This document shows positions 17,888 through 27,279 of a stretch of 64,000 nucleotides of DNA, in pieces. This DNA comes from Yersinia entomophaga (GTDB lineage: Bacteria; Pseudomonadota; Gammaproteobacteria; Enterobacterales; Enterobacteriaceae). Where the stretch lies: NCBI RefSeq assembly GCF_001656035.1, contig NZ_CP010029.1, positions 1,600,288 through 1,664,287 on the forward strand, given 5' to 3'. How positions within the stretch are numbered: position 1 is the first letter of the stretch; each line of letters starts with the position of its first letter. The translations under genes and the position numbers were made by a program. Under the pieces are notes generated by a model. The model saw only the letters and a list, made by a program, of their open reading frames with translations. It made no database searches and was not told the origin of the DNA.

Positions 17888-18007
17888 AGGACCTCCACAC
17901 ATCAATAAATGCAAAACAAACTATATTGCAGTTAATAATGTTTTTTTGGTTCGAGTGGAGGATATAACAAAACAATTTTATAAGTACTGAGAAGGGAAAG
18001 AAATTCA

Positions 18008-18026
18008 GGGCGATAGAACATCGCCC
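18008..18026 (-). terminator. Hairpin downstream of yigL
   Basis: A 7-bp stem GGGCGAT/ATCGCCC with a five-base loop lies 10 bases after the yigL stop. On the minus strand it is followed by TGAATTTCTTTCCC, a weak U-rich tract. It marks the border between the native yigL operon and the effector island. Confidence 0.5.
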
Positions 18027-18036
18027 CGTTTGAGCG

Positions 18037-18837
18037 TTAGGCTAAAAACATTTTACGCAGATAGTGCGGTACTGCGTCGTCAGCGTTTGAACCTATCACT
18101 TCCAGATCCGGTAAAATATCTTTCAGACGTTGGTGAGCATCACGCATGATGCAACCCTTACCGGCCATCGACAGCATTTCCAAATCATTCATTCCATCAC
18201 CAAAAGCGATGCATTCTTTCAGTGAATAACCGATAATTTTGGATACCTGCTCCAATGCATGGCCTTTAGACACACCGCCGCCCATCACTTCCAGACAGGT
18301 TGGGAAGGAAAAACTGACGTTCACGCGATCGCCCCAACGAGCATTGATGGCTTCCTCCAAAATCAGCAGCTTATCGTGATCTTCGCAGGTGAAATACACC
18401 TTGCACACGCCTTCGGTCGGCAGTAATGCAGGTTCGAATAGCTGATAGGTGAACACCGATTCACGGAAAAACTCTTCCTGCTCCGGACTTTCGCGATTCA
18501 TATACCAATCGTCGTTTAAATAAACGTTGGTCAGAATATCCGGATTATCGTGCTCCATGCTGTATAGATCGCGGGCGATATCACCATCCAGATTATGGCT
18601 AAAAATCAGCTCTCCGGCGGTGTTATGTACGCGCGCACCGTTAGAGGTAATCATAAAGGCACTGATCTCCAGACTATCGCGAATCTGTGACACATCAATA
18701 TGATGGCGACCTGTAGCAAACACGAAATGCACGTCACGTTCGGTCAGTAGCTTCAATGTCTCTTTAGCGTAAGGAGTCAAAATGTGGTCAGGGGACAGCA
18801 GGGTGCCGTCTAAATCGGAAGCGACAACATGATACAT
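18037..18837 (-). CDS. yigL: HAD-superfamily sugar phosphate/PLP phosphatase YigL
   Basis: YigL is a Cof-type haloacid dehalogenase phosphatase; the E. coli enzyme acts on pyridoxal phosphate and sugar phosphates and takes part in relief of glucose-phosphate stress. The 266-residue protein has motif I VASDLDGTLLSPD with the nucleophilic Asp near residue 8, motif II in ITSNGAR, and motif IV FGDGMNDLEML near residue 215. It lies 11 bases downstream of pldB on the same strand, so the two are probably co-transcribed, as in E. coli. Confidence 0.93.
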   Translation of the reverse strand: MYHVVASDLDGTLLSPDHILTPYAKETLKLLTERDVHFVFATGRHHIDVSQIRDSLEISAFMITSNGARVHNTAGELIFSHNLDGDIARDLYSMEHDNPDILTNVYLNDDWYMNRESPEQEEFFRESVFTYQLFEPALLPTEGVCKVYFTCEDHDKLLILEEAINARWGDRVNVSFSFPTCLEVMGGGVSKGHALEQVSKIIGYSLKECIAFGDGMNDLEMLSMAGKGCIMRDAHQRLKDILPDLEVIGSNADDAVPHYLRKMFLA

Positions 18838-18848
18838 AGCGGTATGTT

Positions 18849-19886
18849 CTAACCTCTGGTGGAGTTGGCGTCAGCGTCGACGCTCAGTTGATGATGTTGC
18901 GCAAAAAAACGCAATATGGCGCTTAACGCCTCTACACGCAGCTTGTCCCGCTCGAACAGGATCTCATGGCGTGCTCCTTTGATGACTCTGGGAGCGCCCC
19001 CGTCACAGGGATGCCCAGCCTGAGCCATTACCTGACAAAAAGCGTCCTGAGCCGGGTTTGATACCACCCGATCTTCACTGGCCTGCAACAATAATATTGG
19101 CGTGGTGATTTTATCTGCCTCGGCGATTATCTGCTCGCTGGCACGCAGGCTTTCCCTCACCCAGTGATAGGTAGGGCCGCCAACGCGTATTTCTGGCGTA
19201 TCCGCGTAGTGACGTAGGCAGCGGCGATAGCGCTCGCGACTGTGGGTCAGCATATTCACTACATAAGGCAATGGCCGCCACTGACCGGTGCCAATCGCGT
19301 AGTAATCCCGCATGTTCTGGCGCTTTTCGGCCCAATCGACAATGCGGTGCGCCAGCCATTTCGGCATAGGTAGATGAATACCCAACATCGGTGCACAAAG
19401 CGCCGCAGCATCAAACGCCGTCGGTTCCCGGGCCAGATAGCGTAGCAGAATCGCACTGCCCATCGAGTGAGCCAGCGCAAAACGTTCTAGATAATGGCTA
19501 TTACTGATTTCCCGCTCGACCCACTGAGCAAAATCTTCCACATAGTCATCAAAATTAACGACGTGGCCACGATTAGGATCTTCTAGCATTCGGCCAGAAC
19601 GCCCTTGACCACGATGATCCAGCACCATGACGTCATAACCTTGCTGAAACAGATCGTAGGCAACTTCCGGATATTTTACGTAGCTTTCAATGCGACCCGG
19701 AACCAACATCACCACTTTGTTGTGATGAGGGGAACGGAAGCGAACATAGCGGATAGGTACATTATCGACGCCAGAAAACTCGTCTTCTTCCCGCTGCTGC
19801 CAGAAATCCAGCAAAGGCCCGTTAGCAAAGGCGGCAAATCGCGCTTCACGGGTTAACCAGTTTTCAGTTTTTTTCTCTAACGGCAT
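18849..19886 (-). CDS. pldB: Lysophospholipase L2 PldB
   Basis: PldB is an inner-membrane-associated lysophospholipase that cleaves lysophospholipids and can also transfer acyl groups. The 345-residue alpha/beta hydrolase has the nucleophile elbow AHSMGSAI near residue 142 with its Ser, the LDHRGQGRSGR segment near residue 92, and a C-terminal GARHEILFERD segment with the catalytic His. Length and position before yigL match E. coli (340 residues). rhtB is divergent upstream. Confidence 0.94.
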   Translation of the reverse strand: MPLEKKTENWLTREARFAAFANGPLLDFWQQREEDEFSGVDNVPIRYVRFRSPHHNKVVMLVPGRIESYVKYPEVAYDLFQQGYDVMVLDHRGQGRSGRMLEDPNRGHVVNFDDYVEDFAQWVEREISNSHYLERFALAHSMGSAILLRYLAREPTAFDAAALCAPMLGIHLPMPKWLAHRIVDWAEKRQNMRDYYAIGTGQWRPLPYVVNMLTHSRERYRRCLRHYADTPEIRVGGPTYHWVRESLRASEQIIAEADKITTPILLLQASEDRVVSNPAQDAFCQVMAQAGHPCDGGAPRVIKGARHEILFERDKLRVEALSAILRFFAQHHQLSVDADANSTRG

Positions 19887-19999
19887 AGGGTTGTTAATTG
19901 CATCCTTAAACCGGCGTCCTGTGGTTTTTCCGAGCTATAGCAGATCTAAAAACAATAGCGTATTGTGGCATAAATTTACTCATTCAGGGAATTTTGCCG

Positions 20000-20620
20000 A
20001 TGACCTTCGACTGGTGGCTAACCTATCTGGTGACAACCTTTATCCTCAGCCTGTCGCCGGGTTCTGGTGCCATTAACACCATGAGCACCACCATCAGCCA
20101 CGGTAAACGCGGTGTTGTCGCATCCATTGCCGGCTTGCAGCTTGGCCTGGCGCTGCATATCGTTTTGGTCGGCATTGGTCTGGGCGCTCTCATTTCCCAA
20201 TCCCTGCTGGCTTTCGAAATACTGAAATGGCTGGGAGCGGCCTATCTGATTTGGCTGGGTATTGTACAGTGGCGAGCGGCTGGCGCTGTGGATCTTCATG
20301 CGCTTGCCACTAGTCTGCCTCGGAGAAAACTGTTCAAAAGAGCGATTTTCGTCAATCTGACCAACCCGAAGAGCATTGTTTTTCTGGCCGCGCTGTTTCC
20401 ACAGTTTGTATTGCCTCATCAGCCGCAGGCGGCACAATATCTGATTCTGGGCGCGACTACGTTGATAGTGGATATCATCGTGATGATTGGCTACGCCGCG
20501 CTGGCTACGCGAATTGCTGGTTGGATTAAGGCCCCGCACCAGATGAAGTTGCTTAACCGTATTTTCGGCGGTTTATTTATGCTGATAGGCGCATTGTTGG
20601 CGACAGCCAAAAAAGTGTAG
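20000..20620 (+). CDS. rhtB: Homoserine/homoserine lactone efflux protein RhtB
   Basis: RhtB exports homoserine and homoserine lactone. It is a LysE/RhtB-family membrane protein of 206 residues with about six helices, the [11 protein letters not shown] motif near residue 20 and the conserved [18 protein letters not shown] segment near residue 115. The ATG at 20000 was chosen because the protein then starts MTFDWWL, matching E. coli; an in-frame TTG lies two codons before. It is divergent from pldB and convergent with rhtC, the E. coli order. Confidence 0.94.
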   Translation: MTFDWWLTYLVTTFILSLSPGSGAINTMSTTISHGKRGVVASIAGLQLGLALHIVLVGIGLGALISQSLLAFEILKWLGAAYLIWLGIVQWRAAGAVDLHALATSLPRRKLFKRAIFVNLTNPKSIVFLAALFPQFVLPHQPQAAQYLILGATTLIVDIIVMIGYAALATRIAGWIKAPHQMKLLNRIFGGLFMLIGALLATAKKV

Positions 20621-20669
20621 CCGAGAAGTGAATATCTGGCCGGAATACTAGTGATCCGGCCAGTAAGGG

Positions 20670-21290
20670 TTATTTCGAAAATATCAGATGCAATCCGAAA
20701 CCAACAAATAATACGCCCGCCAAACCATCAATCCATTTCGACAAACGCTGGTAACCGCGGCGCATCACCGGCAGGGCAAATACACAGGCAACAACGCTGA
20801 ACCAGATAAAGGTTTCTGCAACGATCAGGATAAACAATCCCCAACGTGCGCCAGCGCTGACGTCATCTCCGACAAACAGCGAGAATACGCTGCCAAAATA
20901 GATCACCGCTTTCGGGTTAGATAAGTTGGTCAGAAAGCCGCGCAGGAAAGTACGGCCGCGGACTGGCAGCGTCATTTCTACCTCGCCTTCCCCCAGCTCG
21001 CCTTTGGCCCTGGCTGATTTCAGCAATTGCCAGCCCATCCAGCACAGATAAAGCCCACCGCCGACCATAATAACCTGATGCAGCCACGCCATTTTTTGCA
21101 GAATTAAATGCAGCCCCATCAAGGCCACGCCTGCCCAAACCACAATTCCCAGAGATATTCCTACCACGCCCATCATTGCTTCGCGACGGGAACGGCTGGC
21201 GGCAGTTTGAGAAACGAAAAAGAAGTCAGGGCCGGGGCTCATCAAGGCAATAAGGTGAACCAACGCCACGGTAAGAAAAAGCATCAACAT
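20670..21290 (-). CDS. rhtC: Threonine efflux protein RhtC
   Basis: RhtC exports threonine and, less well, homoserine. The 206-residue LysE/RhtB-family protein has about six helices, with MSPGPDFFFVSQTAASRSRREAM near the N-terminus and NLSNPKAVIYFGSVFSLF in the middle. It lies downstream of recQ on the same strand (103-base gap) and converges with rhtB, as in E. coli. Confidence 0.94.
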   Translation of the reverse strand: MLMLFLTVALVHLIALMSPGPDFFFVSQTAASRSRREAMMGVVGISLGIVVWAGVALMGLHLILQKMAWLHQVIMVGGGLYLCWMGWQLLKSARAKGELGEGEVEMTLPVRGRTFLRGFLTNLSNPKAVIYFGSVFSLFVGDDVSAGARWGLFILIVAETFIWFSVVACVFALPVMRRGYQRLSKWIDGLAGVLFVGFGLHLIFSK

Positions 21291-21393
21291 GAAGATAATC
21301 CGACAGGAAATGAGAGAAGAAAAACCACTGTATCACGAGGACGGCAGCCCAACCAGACTGCCGTTTATGCTTTATATTCAACGCTGGCAGGCG

Positions 21394-23223
21394 CTATTCA
21401 TCGTTATCCACATGATCGCGAATCATCGCCATAAATGGCGCGCCGAAACGTTCCAGTTTACGCTGCCCTACGCCGTTGACGCTGAGCAATTCGCTGGCCT
21501 TAATCGGCATCTGCTCCGCCATTTCCAGCAGCGTCGCATCGTTAAAGACGACATAAGGCGGAATGTTTTCTTCGTCAGCAATGGACTTACGCAGTTTGCG
21601 CAATTTGGCAAACAGTTTGCGATCGTAATTGCCGCCGTAGGACTTCTGATTAGCGCTGCTGCGCGGTTTCAGGCTTTGAATGCGCGGCACCGCCAGTTGC
21701 AGCGGAATTTCGGCACGCAAAATAGGTCTGGCGGCCTCGGTTAATTGCAGGGCGGAAAACTGCGCGATATTCTGGCTGAGTAAGCCTAAATGGATTAACT
21801 GGCGCAGAACGCTCACCCAATGCTCATGGGTTTGATCCCGGCCAATGCCGTACACCGAAAGTTTATCGTGCCCCATTTCGCGAATACGCTGATTATTCGC
21901 TCCACGCAGCACTTCCACGATATAGCCCAAACCAAAGCGTTGCCCAACGCGATACACGCAGGATAAGGCTTTTTGAGCGTCACCCAGCGCGTCATAACGT
22001 TTCGGCGGGTCAAGGCAGATATCACAGTTGCCGCAGGCCTGTTGTTTCCCTTCGCCAAAATAATTTAGCAATACCAAACGGCGGCAGGTTTGCGCTTCGG
22101 CAAAAGCCCCCATGGCATTCAGTTTATGACGTTCGACGTCCTGCTGAGCACCGGCAGGCTTTTCTTCCAGACAGCGGCGCAACCACGCCATATCCGCCGG
22201 ATCATAAAGTAAAATCGCTTCCGCAGGCAGGCCATCACGCCCGGCGCGCCCCGTTTCCTGATAATAAGATTCGATAGTCCGCGGAATATCAAAATGCACC
22301 ACAAAACGGACGTTTGGCTTGTTGATACCCATCCCAAAAGCCACGGTGGCAACCACCACCTGTAAATCATCGCGCTGAAACGCTTCCTGAACCTGGGCCC
22401 GTCGTTCGTTATCCAGACCGGCGTGATACGCGGCCACGCTCAGGCCGCGGCTTTGTAGACGCGCAGTGGTATCTTCAACTTTAGCCCGACTATTGCAGTA
22501 AATAATGCCGCTTTTACCACGTTGATCCTGCACAAAGCGCCAGAGCTGATCCAGCGGCTTGAACTTCTCAACCAAGGTATAGCGAATATTGGGCCGATCG
22601 AAACTGCTGACCTGAATCAGCGGCTGATTAAGATCCAGCAACCGAACAATATCGCCGCGCGTGGCTTCATCCGCCGTGGCGGTGAGAGCAATAACTGGCA
22701 ACGCGGGAAAACGACGTTTGAGCTGACCCAGAGCGCGATATTCCGGGCGGAAATCGTGTCCCCATTGGGAAATACAGTGAGCCTCATCAACCGCCAGCAG
22801 CGCCGGACGCCAATGCTCAAGCTGTTCGAGGAAGTTTTCCATCACTAAGCGCTCGGGAGCGATATACAGCAGTTTAATCTGACCACTGCGGCAACCTTCC
22901 ATCACGGCCAGTTGCTGCTCGCGAGTTTGTGATGAATTGAGACAACCCGCGGCGACGCCGTAGGCCTGAAGTTGGTCAACCTGATCTTTCATCAGTGAAA
23001 TCAGCGGAGAAACCACCAGCGTCAAGCCATCCATCACCAGCGCCGGGATCTGATAACACAAGGATTTTCCGCCGCCCGTCGGCATCACCACCAGACAGTC
23101 CTGCCCGGCGAGCGTTGCATTGATGATTTCTTGTTGCCCTGGTCGGAATTGTTGGTAGCCGAAAGTCTCTCGCAAGACCTGCGCTGCCAGCTGTTCCTTA
23201 TTTATCACTGCCGCGGTAGACAC
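21394..23223 (-). CDS. recQ: ATP-dependent DNA helicase RecQ
   Basis: RecQ is a 3'-to-5' DNA helicase acting in RecF-pathway recombination and fork repair. With a GTG start at 23223 it has 609 residues, the E. coli length. Domains in order: helicase with Walker A MPTGGGKS (Lys53) and [10 protein letters not shown] near residue 146; second helicase lobe with [20 protein letters not shown] and the arginine finger ETGRAGRDG; Zn-binding [13 protein letters not shown]...CGNCDIC; winged helix; and C-terminal HRDC. An in-frame TTG four codons earlier is possible, but GGGGAAA lies well placed for the GTG. rhtC follows. Confidence 0.96.
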   Translation of the reverse strand: MSTAAVINKEQLAAQVLRETFGYQQFRPGQQEIINATLAGQDCLVVMPTGGGKSLCYQIPALVMDGLTLVVSPLISLMKDQVDQLQAYGVAAGCLNSSQTREQQLAVMEGCRSGQIKLLYIAPERLVMENFLEQLEHWRPALLAVDEAHCISQWGHDFRPEYRALGQLKRRFPALPVIALTATADEATRGDIVRLLDLNQPLIQVSSFDRPNIRYTLVEKFKPLDQLWRFVQDQRGKSGIIYCNSRAKVEDTTARLQSRGLSVAAYHAGLDNERRAQVQEAFQRDDLQVVVATVAFGMGINKPNVRFVVHFDIPRTIESYYQETGRAGRDGLPAEAILLYDPADMAWLRRCLEEKPAGAQQDVERHKLNAMGAFAEAQTCRRLVLLNYFGEGKQQACGNCDICLDPPKRYDALGDAQKALSCVYRVGQRFGLGYIVEVLRGANNQRIREMGHDKLSVYGIGRDQTHEHWVSVLRQLIHLGLLSQNIAQFSALQLTEAARPILRAEIPLQLAVPRIQSLKPRSSANQKSYGGNYDRKLFAKLRKLRKSIADEENIPPYVVFNDATLLEMAEQMPIKASELLSVNGVGQRKLERFGAPFMAMIRDHVDNDE

Positions 23224-23248
23224 TCGTTTCCCCAACTCTTGGATCTGA

Positions 23249-23270
23249 ACAGGCCGGTTAACCGGCCTGT
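23249..23270. repeat. 22-bp perfect palindrome between pldA and recQ
   Basis: ACAGGCCGGTTAACCGGCCTGT is its own reverse complement. In RNA it would form a 9-bp G+C-rich hairpin with a TTAA loop. It is 29 bases after the pldA stop on the minus strand and 25 bases before the recQ start, so it may end or stabilise the pldA transcript. There is no U-tract. Confidence 0.7.
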
Positions 23271-23299
23271 ATGTGATTCTGCACTCACGCCAAACGGCG

Positions 23300-24190
23300 T
23301 TACATGACGTCGTTCAACATGATACCCACACCGACACGGGTTTGCCTAAAGTTATAGTCAATCATTGACTCACCGTAGCCGCTGAACACCTGTGTGTAGA
23401 AGCGAACATGCTTGGTGATGGGGTAACTCCAGCCCATTTCAGCCGCGCCGTAGCCGGAATTCCAGTTATAGCGCCCTTCCATGCTAAATACACTATCGCC
23501 CCAGGCATAACCGACTTTCAGGCGGTAGTAACCCAAATATTTAGTGATATCTGGATTATCATCTTTTGCATCATTTTCCGAGAAGCGATACCAAGGTTTC
23601 AGATCTATCTCCCAATCTCCGCGCTGCGCCATCACGCGCGCATAGGCGCGATCCCAGCTACGAGAAGTTGGGTCTGCTTTACCGTTAGATTGGTGGTTCA
23701 AACCCACTTCTATTTCGCGGAAAGTCCAGCCCGCAAAGTCATAATCCGTTGCCCAGGCCAGGAATACCTGCGGCTCATAGTTAGTTTCGCGGAATGGCGA
23801 AGATTCCCCGCTGTTCGAAGCCTGCCACCACGAACGCTGAGTGTAGGATGCGCCCAACAGAGAGTTTTCCCCGGCAATGCCACGCCAGATAGGGAACCCT
23901 AAGCTCAGTTGGAATTTAATCTCATCTTTACGGGCATTTTCGGCCCAATCATAGGAACTAATGGCTTCTTTATTGATATTGCTGGAGTAGGTATAAAGCA
24001 GGTAATTGGTTTCGTACGGATATAGCAGGAAAGGATTATCGTGGTCTTGCAGCATGGCGGCAATAATACTTCCACGAATCGCAGGCGCATCATGAATCTT
24101 TTCTACCTTGGCTTCCTCAGCCTGTGCTAAAACCGGCACAAATAACAATACCATCAATATTCGCCAAAAGTGTCCCATCATTACTCTCAT
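23300..24190 (-). CDS. pldA: Outer membrane phospholipase A PldA
   Basis: PldA (OMPLA) is a Ca-dependent outer membrane phospholipase that removes mislocalised phospholipids. With the start at 24190 the product has 296 residues and a signal peptide ending AQA (about residue 24). The mature 12-strand barrel contains the catalytic His-Ser signature in [19 protein letters not shown], the [12 protein letters not shown] segment, and a C-terminal strand [13 protein letters not shown]. The frame is open 17 codons upstream but that part is not signal-like. recQ follows on the same strand. Confidence 0.94.
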   Translation of the reverse strand: MRVMMGHFWRILMVLLFVPVLAQAEEAKVEKIHDAPAIRGSIIAAMLQDHDNPFLLYPYETNYLLYTYSSNINKEAISSYDWAENARKDEIKFQLSLGFPIWRGIAGENSLLGASYTQRSWWQASNSGESSPFRETNYEPQVFLAWATDYDFAGWTFREIEVGLNHQSNGKADPTSRSWDRAYARVMAQRGDWEIDLKPWYRFSENDAKDDNPDITKYLGYYRLKVGYAWGDSVFSMEGRYNWNSGYGAAEMGWSYPITKHVRFYTQVFSGYGESMIDYNFRQTRVGVGIMLNDVM

Positions 24191-24375
24191 CGCCTCATAG
24201 ATTATTCGTAATTTTAATGAAAAGCAGCTCATTCTACACACAAATGGCAGTCTGGCTTAGCGTTGTTTATTTTTATGAATCCGTCACTAGCGCGCAACAA
24301 GTTATGGGCATAAAATAAACATTTAGTTAACAGCCGCCGTATTATTATCGGCTACGAAAGTGAGAATCAAGCCAC

Positions 24376-24846
24376 ATGTCTGGAACCATATTAACCCTTG
24401 AAGAAGCGCGCCGCTTGATTGGCGAAGTTTTTGTCTACCACATGCCGTTTAATCGTGAGCTAGGTCTGGAATTACGCCGCTTTGAACAAGATTATGCAGA
24501 GTTAGCCTTTAGTCATCAGGATAGATTAGTCGGAAATATCGCTCAGCGCATCCTGCATGGCGGTGTTATTGCTTCCGTACTGGACGTCGCCGCCGGTCTG
24601 GTCTGCGTTGGTAACAGCCTGACACGTTACGAACCCTTGATTAAAGAGCAGTTACAGCAACAGCTATCTAAAATGGGCACCATCGATTTGCGCGTGGATT
24701 ATTTGCGCCCCGGCCGCGGCGAGCATTTCACCGCCAGCAGCAGCATTCTGCGCAGCGGTAATAAAGTCGCTGTCGCTCGCGTTGAATTACATAATCAGGA
24801 TGCGGTTCATATCGCCAGCGCCACTGCGACTTATTTAGTCGGGTAA
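24376..24846 (+). CDS. yigI: Hot-dog fold acyl-CoA thioesterase YigI
   Basis: YigI is a PaaI-like hot-dog thioesterase; the E. coli protein hydrolyses medium- and long-chain acyl-CoA. The 156-residue product (E. coli 155) has the family signature [20 protein letters not shown] near residues 56-75 and a [14 protein letters not shown] strand near residue 110. It is a cytoplasmic enzyme, divergent from pldA and followed by rarD. Confidence 0.9.
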   Translation: MSGTILTLEEARRLIGEVFVYHMPFNRELGLELRRFEQDYAELAFSHQDRLVGNIAQRILHGGVIASVLDVAAGLVCVGNSLTRYEPLIKEQLQQQLSKMGTIDLRVDYLRPGRGEHFTASSSILRSGNKVAVARVELHNQDAVHIASATATYLVG

Positions 24847-24937
24847 TTGTCTTTTTTCAGTGAGTAAACGCCAATGATGCTTAGCTACAACAAGTTAAGT
24901 ACACTCACCGTATCCCTTTTTTGTTCAGAGCTATTCC

Positions 24938-25828
24938 ATGGATAAGCAACAAACGCGTCAGGGCATTTTCTTTGCTCTGGCGGCCTATTTTATTTGGGGT
25001 CTTGCCCCGGCCTATTTCAAATTAATCCAGCAGGTTCCGGCAGATGAAATTCTGACCCATAGGATTATCTGGTCATTCTTTTTTATGCTGATTCTGCTCA
25101 CGCTGAGTCGCAATTGGCCACAGGTACGCCAAGCCTGTCGGAATAAAAAACGCCTGTTATTACTGGCGGTCACTGCACTGCTGATTGCCAGCAACTGGCT
25201 GCTGTTTATTTGGGCGGTCAACAACCACCACATGCTGGAAGCCAGCCTGGGCTACTTCATTAACCCCTTGGTTAACGTATTGTTCGGTATGCTATTTCTA
25301 GGCGAGCGTTTTCGACGGATGCAATGGGTCGCGGTCGCGCTGGCGTTTGGCGGCGTGCTTATTCAACTGTGGCAGTTTGGCTCGTTACCGGTGATTGGGC
25401 TGGGGCTGGCGATAAGCTTCGCGCTTTACGGCTTATTACGTAAGAAAATGGGCATAGACGCGCAGACCGGCATGCTGGTAGAAACGCTGTGGCTGTTACC
25501 TATTGCCGCAGTATATTTATTCTTCTTTGCCGATAGCCCAACCAGTCATTTGAGCGCTAACGCCTGGTCGCTCAATCTGCTGCTGGCCGCTGCCGGTGTG
25601 ATTACCACCATTCCGTTGCTGCTGTTTACCGCCGCTGCCGGCCGGTTGCGCCTCTCTACGCTGGGCTTTTTCCAATACCTCGGCCCAACGCTGATGTTTG
25701 TCCTAGCCGTCACTTTCTACGGTGAAACCATCAGTAACGACAAGATGGTGACCTTCGGGTTTATCTGGGCGGCGCTGCTAATATTCACGCTGGATGCGCT
25801 CTATACCCAACGTAAGTTACGCAAATAG
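24938..25828 (+). CDS. rarD: EamA-family transporter RarD
   Basis: RarD is a drug/metabolite transporter superfamily membrane protein annotated as a chloramphenicol-sensitive protein; its substrate is unknown. The 296-residue product has ten predicted helices, beginning with FALAAYFIWGLAPAYFKLI, and contains the NHHMLEASLGYFINPLVNVLFG segment. It lies 91 bases after yigI and converges with corA. Confidence 0.92.
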   Translation: MDKQQTRQGIFFALAAYFIWGLAPAYFKLIQQVPADEILTHRIIWSFFFMLILLTLSRNWPQVRQACRNKKRLLLLAVTALLIASNWLLFIWAVNNHHMLEASLGYFINPLVNVLFGMLFLGERFRRMQWVAVALAFGGVLIQLWQFGSLPVIGLGLAISFALYGLLRKKMGIDAQTGMLVETLWLLPIAAVYLFFFADSPTSHLSANAWSLNLLLAAAGVITTIPLLLFTAAAGRLRLSTLGFFQYLGPTLMFVLAVTFYGETISNDKMVTFGFIWAALLIFTLDALYTQRKLRK

Positions 25829-25835
25829 GCTGCGA

Positions 25836-25859
25836 CGCCCGATGTAGCCTCATCGGGCG
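25836..25859. terminator. Bidirectional hairpin between rarD and corA
   Basis: A 9-bp stem CGCCCGATG/CATCGGGCG with a six-base loop lies between the convergent stops of rarD and corA. Neither side carries a U-tract, so it is a weak candidate for both. Confidence 0.5.
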
Positions 25860-25876
25860 CTCACACAGTTTGGGCC

Positions 25877-26827
25877 TTACAGCCAGTTTTTACGTTTGAA
25901 GTACAGATAAGGGGCTAAACCGGCGACGATCATCAGACCAATAGCCCCCGGATAGCCGAATGACCAACGCAGTTCCGGCATAAATTCAAAGTTCATACCG
26001 TAGCTCGAAGCCACCAGCGTCGGCGGCAGGAAGACCACGGAGACCACCGAGAAGATTTTGATAATCCGGTTTTGTTCGATGTTGATAAAGCCCATCGCCG
26101 CCTGCATCAGGAAGTTAACCTTTTGGAACAGGGATTCGTTGTGCGGCAGCAGGGATTCGATATCTCGCAGCACTTCCCGCGCCTGCTCTAGCTGACCAGT
26201 AGGCAAACGCGCTTTACGCACCAGGAAATTCAGGGCGCGCTGAGTATCCATCAGACACAAACGCACCTTCCAGCCGATATCTTCCTGCTCCGCCAACGTG
26301 GACAGCGCGGCATCGTACTCATCTCCCTGATGCCCTTCCATAATCACGCGGCTAAGCGCTTCCAGATCGCTGTAAATATTCTCTATTTCGTCAGCCAACT
26401 GCTCGATTTTGGTTTCAAACAAGTCCAGCAGCAGCTCATAGGCGTTACCGTCGACCAACGTCTGGTTGCGGGCGCGCATCCGATACAGGCGGAAAGCGGG
26501 TAACTCGCGCTCACGCAGGGTATACAGGCGGCCATCCCGAATGGTAAATGCGACGGTGGAGTTACCAGCGTGATCTTCGGCGTCTTCAAAATAGAAGAAT
26601 GAGTGAATGTGCAAACCGTCTTCGTCTTCAAAGAAACGAGCGGAAGCCTCGATATCATCCAGTTCTGGCCGGGTCGCCAAACTCTGCCCTAACTCACATT
26701 GAACACGCTCACGCTCACCTTCTTCTGGCTCCACCAGATCCACCCACAGCGAGGTAGTCAGATCTTCGGATTCATCCAGCTCCAGACGGGATAAGCGATT
26801 GTTCTCTAATTTAAATGCGCTCAGCAT
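25877..26827 (-). CDS. corA: Magnesium/cobalt/nickel transporter CorA
   Basis: CorA is the main constitutive Mg(II) uptake channel, a homopentamer in the inner membrane. The 316-residue protein has the E. coli length, a large acidic cytoplasmic domain ([23 protein letters not shown]), and two C-terminal helices. The signature [11 protein letters not shown] with the Gly-Met-Asn selectivity motif follows the first helix, and the C-terminal tail KRKNWL matches. The ATG at 26827 follows AAGGGAG; an in-frame GTG 16 codons upstream would cover that site. It has a structured leader and an overlapping short ORF, listed separately. Confidence 0.96.
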   Translation of the reverse strand: MLSAFKLENNRLSRLELDESEDLTTSLWVDLVEPEEGERERVQCELGQSLATRPELDDIEASARFFEDEDGLHIHSFFYFEDAEDHAGNSTVAFTIRDGRLYTLRERELPAFRLYRMRARNQTLVDGNAYELLLDLFETKIEQLADEIENIYSDLEALSRVIMEGHQGDEYDAALSTLAEQEDIGWKVRLCLMDTQRALNFLVRKARLPTGQLEQAREVLRDIESLLPHNESLFQKVNFLMQAAMGFINIEQNRIIKIFSVVSVVFLPPTLVASSYGMNFEFMPELRWSFGYPGAIGLMIVAGLAPYLYFKRKNWL

Positions 26828-26867
26828 GTGCCATAACTCCCTTGGGGAATGGATAGAGATTACGCAT
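26811..26867 (-). CDS. Possible CorL-like leader peptide overlapping corA
   Basis: An 18-codon frame starts at ATG 26867, 40 bases upstream of corA, and stops inside corA (TAA at 26811-26813), in a different frame. The peptide would read [18 protein letters not shown]. In Salmonella a short leader ORF called corL controls Rho-dependent termination in the corA leader, and the position here fits. It lacks a clear ribosome binding site, so this is inference from location. Confidence 0.35.
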   Translation of the reverse strand: MRNLYPFPKGVMAHAERI

Positions 26868-27279
26868 TGAAGCACAGAAACAAGGGGATGTCGTTACATC
26901 AGCAAGTTTCAGACCATAAGGAGATCTGACTCACAGCGACGGTCAAACGAGGTCGCTGACAACCACGAAGGCTATCAGCAAAAGAGGATAGCCTTAGAAG
27001 TTGCACCATATGAACAGGTTATTGAGCCAGCATCTACTGGGTGTGTCCAAGGCGAATGTCCTCATTAAGAATAGTGCGCGCATGTTACGCTGAGAAGAAA
27101 AAGGCTGTCAACCGCTACGCCGCAGTTAGTCGCAGCCTGAGATTCATCCTATTTCCTGGCAAATATTGTTGTCAGCGTAAACAGATGATAAACGGCAGAC
27201 TTAGGCTAATCACTCTGGCTTATATCTGCCTTCCGCTTCGGCTACATTGGGCGCTACGCCTCAACTGGAATAACGGTAA
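26868..27279 (-). promoter_or_regulatory. Structured corA leader and upstream intergenic region
   Basis: On the minus strand this region can form two good hairpins. One is a 9-bp stem pairing 26968-26976 with 26987-26995 (AAGGCTATC/GATAGCCTT). The other is a 7-bp stem pairing 26934-26940 with 26952-26958 (CAGCGAC/GTCGCTG). This fits the folded, Rho-sensitive corA leader described in Salmonella. The part from about 27000 to 27279 should also hold the promoter of the WbuC-type gene on the plus strand; I see nothing else convincing in it. Confidence 0.5.

Noticed and set aside
15413..18036. Insertion sequence or phage carrying the effector pair
   Set aside because: No transposase, integrase, terminal inverted repeat or target duplication could be seen at the island borders; only the base composition suggests transfer.
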